Shown: in pieces, positions 16,443 through 24,275 of the stretch | Position numbering within the stretch: the first letter of the stretch is position 1 | Layout of the letters: each line of letters starts with the position of its first letter | Assembly (NCBI RefSeq): GCF_030209835.1 | Contig: NZ_JARVRF010000018.1 | Location: forward strand, 1-64,000 | From: Arthrobacter sp. efr-133-R2A-120 | Lineage (GTDB): Bacteria; Actinomycetota; Actinomycetes; Actinomycetales; Micrococcaceae | DNA: 64,000 nt | Direction of reading: 5' to 3' | Made by a program: the position numbers and the translations under genes | Notes under the pieces: generated by a model | What the model was told of the DNA's origin: nothing | The model's input: only the letters and a program-made list of their open reading frames with translations | The model's database searches: none

Positions 16443-16997
16443 ATGGGGGAAGAGTTGTTCTCAGCAGCACAGCCGATCGGATGCCGTTGTACTTGCAATA
16501 TCGGATCGGAGCGTGACTCTGATGACGTCAACTGCTGGGATCTCTCTCAACACGATTTGGCCCAGGAGATGGAAGCGTTCCACGGTAACCACCTCGATCC
16601 CCAACTGTCCGAAACGGAACACCGCGACGCCTTCGCCAGACTGAAAAGCCTGATCATAAAGGCCAGGCAAGGTCGGCTTGAGTTTTCGGGAGCGTCGCCG
16701 GATGCCAAGGTCATGGAGCGCGCTCAGTTTGTGATCGAACTCCGGCCAATGCCAGAAAGAACCATGAGGTTCGGGCAGCCACACCTCCCTGCGCGTTTGG
16801 TTAGGCTCTACTGCGCAGAGCCACGGATCGTAGAGAACACGATTCTCGGGCTACACTTGGGAACGAAACCCAATGCAGGAGACTTGCTTCGCGAGCAAAA
16901 CGCATCTATTGATACTGCCGCCCAAAGGGCACATGATTGGGAAATGTCGCAGTACACGCAACAAACGAGCCGAGAAACTGGGGGGAATGACGTATGA
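16443..16997 (+). CDS. Candidate RelE/HigB-like toxin of a three-gene cassette
   Basis: 184 aa from ATG 16443; the start is uncertain, and 16569 is another in-frame ATG close to where conservation probably begins. The C-terminal 80 residues have the RelE/HigB pattern: a strand ending in ELR (FVIELRPMPER), a basic strand with RLVRLY, a hydrophobic strand ILGLHLGTKP ending in Lys, then a helix IDTAAQRAHDWEM. This is known of the superfamily, whose members cut mRNA at the ribosome or DNA-associated targets. The order toxin then XRE antitoxin is as in higBA. GC content falls visibly here, suggesting separate acquisition. Identification is inference. Confidence 0.5.
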   Translation: MGEELFSAAQPIGCRCTCNIGSERDSDDVNCWDLSQHDLAQEMEAFHGNHLDPQLSETEHRDAFARLKSLIIKARQGRLEFSGASPDAKVMERAQFVIELRPMPERTMRFGQPHLPARLVRLYCAEPRIVENTILGLHLGTKPNAGDLLREQNASIDTAAQRAHDWEMSQYTQQTSRETGGNDV

Positions 16998-17413
16998 GCC
17001 GCACAGCAAATCCTGTCCATGACTGGCAATCGGATGATGACGCCGCCCAGTCGCTTGCGGATGTCAATCTGGGTGCCCAGGAACATTTATGGGAAGCGCT
17101 GTCAGCGGCTCGCGTGGATTCAGGCCTCACCCATGAGCAAGTCGCTACCCGTCTCGGCGTAACTGCTGAGTTGGCGAAGGCAATTGGCGAGGGTCGAATT
17201 GATGTGACCCTTGGTGACCTTCGCGAGTTCGCCTTTGCGGTAGACGCCGTCGTCGCATACAAGGTCAGCCCGCGTTATTCAACCACCTTCGACGCCTTCC
17301 GGCGTTCTCTGGGAGAACTCCCTTGGTACAGCCCCACCCACAGCGGGCACGGGCACGATGAAGAGAATGTCCTCCACCGGGCCGAAATGCTTACCGGTGG
17401 ACATGGACACTGA
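16994..17413 (+). CDS. Candidate XRE-type antitoxin
   Basis: 139 aa; ATG overlaps the stop of the putative toxin (ATGA-type), with GGGGGA upstream. A helix-turn-helix of XRE type runs about residues 30-80 (LSAARVDSGLTHEQVATRLGVTAELAKAIGEGRIDVTLGDLREFAFAV). The C-terminal tail is His/Gly-rich (SPTHSGHGHDEENVLHRAEMLTGGHGH), which could bind metal or be disordered. The overlap with the genes on both sides predicts one transcript. As in HigA-type antitoxins it would bind toxin and autoregulate the promoter near 16340-16440. Confidence 0.55.
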   Translation: MSRTANPVHDWQSDDDAAQSLADVNLGAQEHLWEALSAARVDSGLTHEQVATRLGVTAELAKAIGEGRIDVTLGDLREFAFAVDAVVAYKVSPRYSTTFDAFRRSLGELPWYSPTHSGHGHDEENVLHRAEMLTGGHGH

Positions 17414-17897
17414 GGTCGAGGTTTCCACAGAGGTCCAAGGTCGAATAATCAGTCCCATGTCGTATGAAGTCTTCATCGACAGGATGGAACTGGTCCGTCA
17501 CTATGGCGATGTCGACAAGGAAAAGCTTGCCTGGGACGTCTACCTTTATTCGTTCCCTCCCAAGTCGACGAAGCTAGCTGACGCCGCTCCAAACTTTATG
17601 CTCGTCGGGCACCTTTTTCGAGCGAATGCCCAGGGTCACGGCCAAGTTCGCGCCAACGCACTTATCAGAGCATTCGATCTTGATGGCAATCCCATGGCCC
17701 CGGAGTTCGTGCGCGATCAGATCGCTTACGGTTACGTTGAAGCAACGTATGACACCTGTAGACGCTCCCTACAGGCGCAAGCTGCTGTTATGGACGTGGA
17801 CCTAGAACTTCCGAAACTGTCCCCGTCTACAAAGATTCAGCTTGACGACCCGTCGAACACTCGACCTAAACAAAAGAAGCGCCCGGGGACCAAGTAG
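17403..17897 (+). CDS. Candidate SecB-like chaperone, third gene of the cassette
   Basis: 164 aa from ATG 17403, overlapping the antitoxin by 11 bp; an earlier ATG at 17358 is possible. The first part alternates like beta strands (YEVFIDRMELVRHYG; LAWDVYLYSF; FMLVGHLFRA; VRANALIRAFDLDG). Then comes a helix with Y-x-E-x2-YD-x2-RR-x-L and a following LELPKLSP. That helix and the proline-leucine end resemble the IREYVYDLTGRLALPPL region of the mycobacterial SecB-like protein Rv1957 of a toxin-antitoxin-chaperone system. I offer this as a structural hypothesis only. The basic tail (RPKQKKRPGTK) is unlike SecB. Confidence 0.4.
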   Translation: MDTEVEVSTEVQGRIISPMSYEVFIDRMELVRHYGDVDKEKLAWDVYLYSFPPKSTKLADAAPNFMLVGHLFRANAQGHGQVRANALIRAFDLDGNPMAPEFVRDQIAYGYVEATYDTCRRSLQAQAAVMDVDLELPKLSPSTKIQLDDPSNTRPKQKKRPGTK

Positions 17898-18070
17898 CGT
17901 CATTTAGCGGTGCGTGCCCAGCAGAAACTACAGGCCGGGCAGAATCCGGCCCGTGACGTTGGCCATGGTGACCCAGATTCCCTTGCTTGTGGCTCGCCAG
18001 AGAGCAGTCCGCAGAAAGTCCGCAAGAGGTCAGCTTTGGGCTTTCGTATTAACGCACCCGCGGGTCGAAG

Positions 18071-18379
18071 TCATGTAGAGGGCCAGATCTTCTCAAAGAT
18101 GAGGGTCTTCACGTCTCCGCTTGCAGTGTTATTTGTTTCGTTGGCCAACCGATAGCCCCGCGCCTTAGCACCCAAGACTACGGTCTCGTACCTGGGTGAC
18201 TCCTGGTTGATCTTGAACACAACGTCGTCGCCGACGAATGCTTTGTCCAGAATGGCCGGCGCGTTGGCTTCGGCCCTTTTCTGACTTCGATCCCCGGCGA
18301 TGAAGAGCGCGAATCCCAGCCAGCCCGCTAGACAAAACATCAGGACGAAAAAGACCACGATTGTAATAAGTATCCCCAT
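18071..18379 (-). CDS. Small single-pass membrane protein (element cargo)
   Basis: 102 aa from the ATG at 18379. The N-terminus is one hydrophobic helix (ILITIVVFFVLMFCLAGWLGFALFIAG), and the remainder is a small soluble domain (FVGDDVVFKINQESPRYETVVLGAKARGYRLANETNN). No recognised family. The longer open frame upstream has no credible start. It runs opposite to the phage operons, so it is probably a cargo gene expressed from the integrated state; surface exclusion of other phages is conceivable but unsupported. Confidence 0.5.
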   Translation of the reverse strand: MGILITIVVFFVLMFCLAGWLGFALFIAGDRSQKRAEANAPAILDKAFVGDDVVFKINQESPRYETVVLGAKARGYRLANETNNTASGDVKTLIFEKIWPST

Positions 18380-18439
18380 GGGGGAAGCATATGCGGCTTG
18401 CCTGAATTTGAGAATCAAAGGGTTCGGAGGATCCAAATG

Positions 18440-18458
18440 GGTGGGTAAACGGTGGATG
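18440..18458 (-). repeat. Copy of the element-specific 19-bp motif (inverted)
   Basis: The reverse complement is identical, 19 of 19, to CATCCACCGTTTACCCACC at 8487-8505 next to attL. It lies between the two leftward cargo genes. Confidence 0.6.
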
Positions 18459-18552
18459 CAGTGGACCTGCTGGAACCAACAGTGGCAGATCGCCTGCAAT
18501 CGGGCGTCAAGTGTCGGATGCGACCTGAGAATGGATGGTTAGCAACCCCGAC

Positions 18553-19020
18553 TTAGTGGGGAACCTGTTCGGGCACTACATAATTCGACCCCATGGCGTG
18601 AACGCGCCACTCGCCGAATTCCGGGCGCCACGCCAACGTGACGATTCCGGCTGCTTGCACGATCTGCTCGTCAAGGACCTGATAGCTGTCAGTGACACCG
18701 GACAAGACCTTGAAGTAGGCGACGTCATCCGCGCCGACGGCTCGCTGCGCCATCGAGCCGTAACCGGCATCAGGTATCGACGCCAGAAAATTGGCTGCGT
18801 CGCTGAAGTCTCCCCATGCCGCGACGGATTCTGGGGTCACGATGCGACGCAGGGCAACCTGAAAATGGCGGTACTGCCCCAACGCGTTGCAGAACATCTG
18901 GCCAACAGCGACTGGGTCTTGAAGCGAGGGCTCGGGTAGGGCGGCCGCCGCTTCTTCGTCCGACGCCATGCGGCGCCAGTATTCGGGTGAGCGGTCATCG
19001 GGACGCAAATTATGTGTCAT
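18553..19020 (-). CDS. Hypothetical cargo protein, 155 aa
   Basis: ATG at 19020. Soluble, mixed alpha/beta, with THNLRPDDRSPEYWRRMASDEEAAAALPEPSLQDPVAVGQMF and a C-terminal stretch LAWRPEFGEWRVHAMG. No motif recognised. It is leftward, like the membrane-protein gene at 18071-18379, and the two could form a constitutive cargo pair; a 173-bp gap separates them. Confidence 0.5.
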   Translation of the reverse strand: MTHNLRPDDRSPEYWRRMASDEEAAAALPEPSLQDPVAVGQMFCNALGQYRHFQVALRRIVTPESVAAWGDFSDAANFLASIPDAGYGSMAQRAVGADDVAYFKVLSGVTDSYQVLDEQIVQAAGIVTLAWRPEFGEWRVHAMGSNYVVPEQVPH

Positions 19021-19059
19021 TCGGACAGCGTACTTGGCACCTGGGACCAGGACGATCCC

Positions 19060-19084
19060 TTTCCGCTAACGGAAACGCGGAAAC
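19060..19084. promoter_or_regulatory. Second copy of the element palindrome, upstream of the tail genes
   Basis: TTTCCGCTAACGGAAA followed by CGCGGAAAC. It matches 14412-14436 at 24 of 25 positions and sits about 70 bp before the gp10-like gene. The 6-bp arms are perfect with a 4-bp spacer, and there is one extra direct half-site. Probable operator or activator site for the tail genes. Confidence 0.6.
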
Positions 19085-19151
19085 CCAAACCTGCAGCCGC
19101 CCCATAGTCTTCCGTCAAAACCTTGGAACGTTTTTCGTCCAAGGGAGAGCT

Positions 19152-19526
19152 ATGACCAGCTTCGAGATAGACAGCAGCGAATTCAACCTGCTGGCCGACA
19201 GACTAGAGCGCGCCGCTGAGGGTGCAGCGTTCCTCATCCGAGGTGCGGTCAGGAAAACCACCCTTGACATTGCGAAAGACGCAAAAGCGTTGGTCCCGGT
19301 GGATACGGGTTTCCTTCGGAACAGCATCCAAACATCTTCCGCCGGATCCAACGCAAACCTCGCGCAGGGCATCGTCCAGGCGCGGGCGAGCTATTCGAAA
19401 TACGTGGAGTTCGGGACAAGTCGCACGGCGCCGCGGGCGTTCATGGGACCCGCCGCCGACCGTAACGAGGCCGCGCTTCAACAGGCGCTGGGACAGATCG
19501 CTGGGACGTTGGGGGGCGCCCTGTGA
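19152..19526 (+). CDS. HK97 gp10-like putative tail-completion/minor capsid protein
   Basis: 124 aa from ATG 19152, with AGGGAGAGCT before it. The diagnostic block is VPVDTGFLRNSIQT followed by YSKYVEFGTSRTAPRAFMGPAADRNEAALQQAL, which is the HK97-gp10 family signature (VDTGxLRxSI, then YVEFGT and a P-x-FMxPA end). In phages this protein acts at the head-tail joining stage. Here it is immediately followed, with a GTGA overlap, by the tape-measure gene, and no tail-tube, assembly chaperone or capsid gene is present between or before them. Confidence 0.85.
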   Translation: MTSFEIDSSEFNLLADRLERAAEGAAFLIRGAVRKTTLDIAKDAKALVPVDTGFLRNSIQTSSAGSNANLAQGIVQARASYSKYVEFGTSRTAPRAFMGPAADRNEAALQQALGQIAGTLGGAL

Positions 19527-22500
19527 GCGACAAGTTCTTGACGGTTCGGATCCGGGCGGAAATCGCTGATTTCAGGGCCCAGATGGCCGAAGTGTCGAAG
19601 CTGACCCGTGATGCAGGTAAAGCGGCCGAGGAGACGTCGGCGAAGTCCACGACGGCCATGGGCCAGATGGTCCAGTCGGCCAGCCGTCACGAGAAAGCTT
19701 GGGATCAGTCCGGGAAGGCACTCCTGGGGTTCGGTGCGGCTGTCTCTATCGGTGTCGGGCTGGCCCTCAAGTCCTATGCCGAATTCGACAAGGCAATGTC
19801 CGAGGTTCAGGCAGCAACACACGCCAGTTCCGGAGACATGGAGCTCCTGCGTGGCGCTGCCATCAAAGCTGGAGCGGATACCGCCTACTCAGCCAAAGAG
19901 GCCGCGGACGCGATCACCGAGCTGTCCAAGGCTGGTGTGTCCACGAAGGACATTCTCAGCGGTGGCCTCGACGGTGCTCTGTCTCTTGCCGCGGCTGGGT
20001 CCCTTCAGGTCGCAGACGCTGCTGAGCTGGCCGCCACCGCCATGGTGCAGTTCAAGCTCAAGGGTGACCAGATCCCGCACCTCGCGGATCTCCTGTCCGC
20101 CGGGGCGGGCAAGGCTCAGGGCTCCGTGGAGGACCTTGGCATGGCCCTCAAGCAGGGCGGCCTGGTTGCTGCCTCGACAGGGCTGTCCATCGAGGAAACC
20201 ACGGGCGGTCTGGCTGCCTTCGCCTCAGCCGGTCTGATCGGCTCGGACGCTGGCACCTCCTTCAAGACCATGCTGATGTCCCTCACGCCGAACTCGGCAG
20301 CGGCGGCATCGGAAATGCACAAGCTTGGCATCTCCGCGTACGACCAGCAGGGCAAGTTTATTGGTCTGTCCAAGTTCGCCGGGGTCCTTCAGGACTCCAT
20401 GAAGGGCCTCACCGACGAGCAGCGCGCGGCGTCGATGAAGATCATCTTCGGATCCGACGCCGTGCGTGCAGCGAACGTCCTGTACGAGCAGGGCGCCAAG
20501 GGCATCTCCGACTGGACCGACAAGGTCAACGATGCCGGCTACGCAGCCGCCACCGCAGCGATCAAGCAGGACAACCTTTCCGGCGATATCGAAAAGGTCG
20601 GCGGTTCGCTCGATTCCGTGTTCCTTAAATCAGGTTCCGGAGCGAACGAAGTCCTCCGCTCCCTCGCCCAGTCCGCGAACAATCTCCTCGACATGGTCGG
20701 CGAGATCCCCGGCCCGCTGCTGCAGACAGGTCTCGGACTGGCGGCCGTCACCGGCGCTGGCGCGCTGCTGGGTGGGACGTTCCTGACGACCTTCCCCAAG
20801 ATCATCGAAACGAAGAAGGCCTTCGACGAACTTGCCAGCTCATCCCCTGGACTGGCTAGCGGGCTCGGCAAGGTCGGCAAAGCTGCAGGTATCGCGGCCG
20901 TCGGGCTCGCCGCGCTTCAGGTTGCCGGCGTGCTGTTCAATGAGAAGCACACCAAGTCAGCAGAAGACTATGCGCAGGCTATTCTTGCCGTCAGCAAAGC
21001 CTCGAGCGGCGCCAGGTCAAGTGAGCTCGACAAGGTATTCCAAGGCTGGGACACCTTTGCTGGGAACGGTCCCCAAATCAAGGATCTTTCCGGCGCCGTG
21101 AAGGAAATAGTCAACCCGCACATCCCTGCCGGCGTCCAGGACACACTGGACACCCTGTTCTCTTGGACTGGAAGCGCAAAGAACGACCTCGGCCAGGTTC
21201 GGGACCGACTCGCGGGTCTCGGTGACGCTATGGGCGACTTGGTCAGGAACGGCGGGGCCCAGACGGCGGCCAAGTCATTCGCTGCCCTGTCCTCTGAGTT
21301 CGAGAAACAAGGCAAGTCCGCTCAGGACGCGCTGGACACCCTGCCCGGATACAAGGCGGCGCTTCTTGGCCAAGCGAACGCTGCCGGCGTGACTCTCGAC
21401 AAGTACCAGCTGATGGACCTTGCTCTGGGTGTGATCCCGCCGGCATTGAAGGACGCCGCCAAGGCAACCGAGATGTACACGGACTCAACCGGCAAGTCAC
21501 TTCCGGTCACGGACGAAATGAAGAAGAAGCTGGCGGATGTCGGCCTGAACGCTGACGGTACGACAGAGTCTCTCTCCAAGCTCCTTGATGCGATGTTCGC
21601 GACCGGCCTGGCTACCATGTCAGCCCGGGACGCAGAGTCCAAATATCAGGAGAACCTTGACGGTTTGGATAAGAAGATCAAGGACGTCATGGCTACCCAG
21701 AAGGCTGGGAACATGGTCCTCGATCAAACGACTGGAAGCTTCGACCTCACCACGGTCTCCGGACGTGCAGCGAACTCTGTTTTCAGCGACCTACAGCAGA
21801 GCGCAATCAACACGACGAAGGCCATGGCCAACGCCGGTGCGACACAGCCCGAACTTCAAGCCAAACTCGGGGACACCTACAACTCGCTCTACAACGCGGC
21901 CCGCGGCTTCGGTATGTCCGAAACGAAGGCTGACGATCTCGCACGCTCAGCGTTGTCCATTCCGAAGAACGTGGACATCAACACGGCGATCAGCAATTAC
22001 GCGGACACCTTGGCGAAGGCCAACGGTCTGAAGCAAGCCGTGGACAGCATCCCAACGTTCAAGCAGCTCAGCATCAACGTGCAGTACACGGAGTCTGGGA
22101 CGGCGATCCGGGACCGCGCCTCGGATGCTGGCTGGGCTGGGACGTCGGTCCAGATCCGCAACGGTGGTGGCCTCGTTGGTTTCGCCGGCGGCGGGAAAGT
22201 TCCCGGGATCCCGCCTCGTGACCCGCGCGTCGACAACGTGCGGGCACGTACCCAGAACGGTTCCGCGTATGCGATCCGGTCGGGTGAGTGGATCATCAAC
22301 GAGCCCCAGTCCAAACGGAACGACAAGTGGTTGCGGGCCATCAACAACGGACTGAACCTGGACACCGTGTTCAGTGCGCACGAGGCGCCGTCGAAGTCCA
22401 TGGCCGGCAACTATGGCCAGTTCGCTGCCGTGTCCGGGCCGTTCCCTGCTTCCGGTGGGTGGGGGTCCAGCCGTTCCGAGGTGAACCACACGATGAGCAT

Positions 22501-22612
22501 CGGCCAGGTGATTGTGAAGGACGTGGACGAGATGGCGAACAAGTTGGAAACCAAGCGCCGTGACGCCCTCACTTTGGCGCGTCTGCGGCAGGCCGAGGTC
22601 AAGTCCAGATGA
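19523..22612 (+). CDS. Phage tail tape-measure protein (TP901 family)
   Basis: 1029 aa, GTG start overlapping the previous stop. The TP901-type core lies at about residues 85-300 (FDKAMSEVQAAT; KAGADTAYSAKEAADAITELSKAGVS; GSDAGTSFKTMLMSL). A hydrophobic stretch near residues 400-420 (LLQTGLGLAAVTGAGALLGGTFL) is the usual membrane-active segment. The C-terminus ends in the glycine-rich GFAGGGKVPGIPPRDPRVDNV and SGEWIINE blocks typical of actinophage tape measures, so the gene looks full length. It normally sets siphophage tail length and passes DNA. It is the only large virion gene in the element. Confidence 0.92.
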   Translation: MSDKFLTVRIRAEIADFRAQMAEVSKLTRDAGKAAEETSAKSTTAMGQMVQSASRHEKAWDQSGKALLGFGAAVSIGVGLALKSYAEFDKAMSEVQAATHASSGDMELLRGAAIKAGADTAYSAKEAADAITELSKAGVSTKDILSGGLDGALSLAAAGSLQVADAAELAATAMVQFKLKGDQIPHLADLLSAGAGKAQGSVEDLGMALKQGGLVAASTGLSIEETTGGLAAFASAGLIGSDAGTSFKTMLMSLTPNSAAAASEMHKLGISAYDQQGKFIGLSKFAGVLQDSMKGLTDEQRAASMKIIFGSDAVRAANVLYEQGAKGISDWTDKVNDAGYAAATAAIKQDNLSGDIEKVGGSLDSVFLKSGSGANEVLRSLAQSANNLLDMVGEIPGPLLQTGLGLAAVTGAGALLGGTFLTTFPKIIETKKAFDELASSSPGLASGLGKVGKAAGIAAVGLAALQVAGVLFNEKHTKSAEDYAQAILAVSKASSGARSSELDKVFQGWDTFAGNGPQIKDLSGAVKEIVNPHIPAGVQDTLDTLFSWTGSAKNDLGQVRDRLAGLGDAMGDLVRNGGAQTAAKSFAALSSEFEKQGKSAQDALDTLPGYKAALLGQANAAGVTLDKYQLMDLALGVIPPALKDAAKATEMYTDSTGKSLPVTDEMKKKLADVGLNADGTTESLSKLLDAMFATGLATMSARDAESKYQENLDGLDKKIKDVMATQKAGNMVLDQTTGSFDLTTVSGRAANSVFSDLQQSAINTTKAMANAGATQPELQAKLGDTYNSLYNAARGFGMSETKADDLARSALSIPKNVDINTAISNYADTLAKANGLKQAVDSIPTFKQLSINVQYTESGTAIRDRASDAGWAGTSVQIRNGGGLVGFAGGGKVPGIPPRDPRVDNVRARTQNGSAYAIRSGEWIINEPQSKRNDKWLRAINNGLNLDTVFSAHEAPSKSMAGNYGQFAAVSGPFPASGGWGSSRSEVNHTMSIGQVIVKDVDEMANKLETKRRDALTLARLRQAEVKSR

Positions 22613-22615
22613 GCC

Positions 22616-22816
22616 CTAGCTTGGGGGCTGTTGTTCCAGCCATTCGTCCAGGTCGTTGACCCGGTAGAGGAGTTTCCCGGCGATGATCCGGGCCTTGGGT
22701 CCCTTGCCTCGGTCGCGGAGGTCCCGCAGCGTCTGCGGTGACATGCGTAGGGCGGCTGCGGCTTCATCGAGCAGCAGGGGAGGGTTGGGGATCGGGATGT
22801 GTGGGAATTCTTTCAT
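22616..22816 (-). CDS. Second excisionase-like HTH protein near attR
   Basis: 66 aa from ATG 22816. LLLDEAAAALRMSPQTLRDLRDRGKGPKARIIAGKLLYRVNDLDEWLEQQ is an AlpA/HTH_17 winged helix ending in DLDEWL. It is leftward, its stop three bases from the tape-measure stop, and it lies about 190 bp from attR. It may be the recombination directionality factor, with the 10545 gene as regulator, or the reverse. The ribosome site is weak. Confidence 0.75.
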   Translation of the reverse strand: MKEFPHIPIPNPPLLLDEAAAALRMSPQTLRDLRDRGKGPKARIIAGKLLYRVNDLDEWLEQQPPS

Positions 22817-22874
22817 GGGCCACAGTCTGCCCGGTTCGCCCAAGTCCTGCAGCCTCGCAGTACTAGACTCAATT

Positions 22875-22893
22875 CGCCCACCGCTTACCCACC
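22875..22893 (+). repeat. Diverged copy of the element 19-bp motif near attR
   Basis: CGCCCACCGCTTACCCACC, 16 of 19 identical to the copy beside attL, followed by GGAAAC, which is also a half-site of the 14412 palindrome. The gap 22817-23007 shows nothing else. Confidence 0.45.
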
Positions 22894-23007
22894 GGAAACA
22901 CTGAAAGACGGTGATTAACCGCGAGAGGATGCCAGCTGCATTTGGACGCCTCTGGCCCCGGAATCTAGGCATTGTCGACTATTCGCGAAAGTTGCTGAAA
23001 AAGGCCA

Positions 23008-23073
23008 ACTCATAATCCTAAGGTCCTCGGTTCAAGTCCGAGTAGCCCTACCCGAAAAGAGCCCCTGAGCTGC
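23008..23073. repeat. attR: 66-bp direct repeat, displaced tRNA 3' half
   Basis: Identical to 8375-8440. It starts ACTCATAATCC, that is in the anticodon loop, and contains the T-arm and acceptor 3' strand but no 5' half, so it is not a functional tRNA. Confidence 0.93.
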
Positions 23074-23098
23074 GGAAACGCAGATCAGGGGCTCTTTT
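23058..23098 (+). terminator. Displaced original tRNA terminator
   Basis: Stem AGAGCCCCTGA / TCAGGGGCTCT followed by TTTT, a better U-tract than the copy at 8425. It now lies convergent to the lipase gene. Confidence 0.7.
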
Positions 23099-23124
23099 AC
23101 GTATTGCCGACGCACTCCGGGTTG

Positions 23125-23973
23125 CTAGACGCACTCCGGGCGATACGTCGGATCTGCGGGGCCGCTCTGGAGAAGCGCGTTGGAGACAAGGGACCACACG
23201 TTTGGATCGTTGGGAGATTGATCGTGTTCGAAGGTGTCGAGGGGGCAGTAGTCCTGAAGCACGAGGTTGGACACTTGCTTCACCGGCCCAACAAGAGCCT
23301 GGCTCGCATAAGGGGTAACGACCTCGTCGTATCGGGTCGAAATCACGGTGTAGGACGGGCCGGGTACGGCGTCGCCGATCGAGTTGAGCTCGGCCATGAA
23401 CGCCGACCCGGCATACTGGTCCGTGCAGGCCTGGCACAGGGTGCTCGTTGCGGTCGTGTCGAGAATCATCCCCGCGGGAGACGGCGCGATGAGGCCTTGT
23501 GTGCCGTGGTTCGACGGAGCAATGCCAACGAGGTGGTGCACGTACTTGGCGCCACCGAGGAAGCCGATGTAGTAGCGCGGCATCATCCCGCCTTGGCTGT
23601 GCCCGACGAGGTCGACCTGCTTCGCGCCCGTCGCGCCGAGAACTGATTTCACGAACGTCGCAAGCTCAGCTGCGGAGTTGCGGATTGCCCCGCTGGCGGG
23701 GACGCCATTGACCACGCCGTAGTTGAGCGAAAAGACGCAGTACCCCTGGTCCTTGAGCACCGGTGAAAGCAGCGCCCAGTTCTTGAACATCGTCTCGAAC
23801 GTTCCCGGGACGAGGACCACCGGGTACGGATGTACGCTCGACGGCTTGCACGTCCAATCGTTTGCTCCGGGCGGGTCCGGCGAGATCGAGTCGGCCTGAG
23901 CCGCGGGTGCGGCAAAGAGTCCAATCGTGAGCGCTGCAGCGGCGAGCACGGCGGTGAGTCGGAATCGGCGCAT
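23125..23973 (-). CDS. Secreted lipase/esterase (alpha/beta hydrolase, lipase class 2-like)
   Basis: 282 aa from ATG 23973. The signal peptide is MRRFRLTAVLAAAALTIGLF followed by an APAAQA cleavage region. The mature enzyme begins near DSISPDPPG. The oxyanion region VVLVPGTFETMFKNW, nucleophile Ser126 in GHSQGGM, and later Asp (RYDEVVTPY) and His (LDTFEHDQS) fit the extracellular triacylglycerol lipases of actinobacteria. Paired Cys residues (C42, C79; CQAC) suggest disulfides outside the cell. A palindromic operator lies about 50 bp upstream of the start. First host gene after attR. Confidence 0.88.
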   Translation of the reverse strand: MRRFRLTAVLAAAALTIGLFAAPAAQADSISPDPPGANDWTCKPSSVHPYPVVLVPGTFETMFKNWALLSPVLKDQGYCVFSLNYGVVNGVPASGAIRNSAAELATFVKSVLGATGAKQVDLVGHSQGGMMPRYYIGFLGGAKYVHHLVGIAPSNHGTQGLIAPSPAGMILDTTATSTLCQACTDQYAGSAFMAELNSIGDAVPGPSYTVISTRYDEVVTPYASQALVGPVKQVSNLVLQDYCPLDTFEHDQSPNDPNVWSLVSNALLQSGPADPTYRPECV

Positions 23974-24020
23974 GGCCTTGCCTTTCTCTTGGCCGCGAAC
24001 CCCTATGTCCGCGGCATCCC

Positions 24021-24040
24021 TAGTTACCTTGCGGTAACTT
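24021..24040. promoter_or_regulatory. TetR-type palindromic operator before the lipase
   Basis: GTTACCTTGCGGTAAC at 24023-24038 has perfect 6-bp arms and a GTTA-N8-TAAC core, shared with 29140, 48575 and 48601. It overlaps the expected lipase promoter. The remaining 302-bp gap (23974-24275) shows no gene. Confidence 0.6.
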
Positions 24041-24275
24041 ACCGGTGGGTTGCAATAGCGTGCGGAGATCTTGAGAAAACGTGCACCTGCCCGTCGGGCC
24101 AGGAGAGGGCCGAATGCGACACCAGTCACAAGAGTGGCCACAGGTCTCATAGGACCAAGGCTAAATTCACTCGGGAGTCCAAAGCACGCACATCCTTCCA
24201 GCGATAGGCAGCCTGCCGAGAACAGCGCGCGTTACAAGGCCGCCTTCGTCATCGGGCGATTGGGGCAGATTGAAA

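Larger units (their letters stand above)
8375..23073. mobile_element. 14.6-kb tRNA-integrated element (satellite-like or stripped prophage)
   Basis: The element is bounded by a 66-bp perfect direct repeat that starts in the tRNA anticodon loop. Just inside the left end is a tyrosine integrase gene pointing at the end. Inside are a repressor, excisionase-like HTH proteins, a replication initiator with iterons, small phage-like genes, a possible toxin-antitoxin-chaperone cassette, one gp10-like gene and one tape-measure gene. I find no terminase, portal, major capsid, protease, tail-tube, lysin or holin gene. It could be a phage satellite that uses a helper virion or a prophage after deletion; the intact frames of integrase, repressor, initiator and tape measure argue against random decay. 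Confidence 0.9.

Noticed and set aside
17910..18155. 81-codon plus-strand frame after the TA-like cassette
   Set aside because: No credible ribosome site, mixed polar composition, and its 3' part overlaps the better-supported leftward membrane-protein gene.
23008..23081. Apparent tRNA at attR
   Set aside because: Only the 3' half from the anticodon loop onward is present; there is no 5' acceptor strand or D-arm, so it is the displaced half created by integration.
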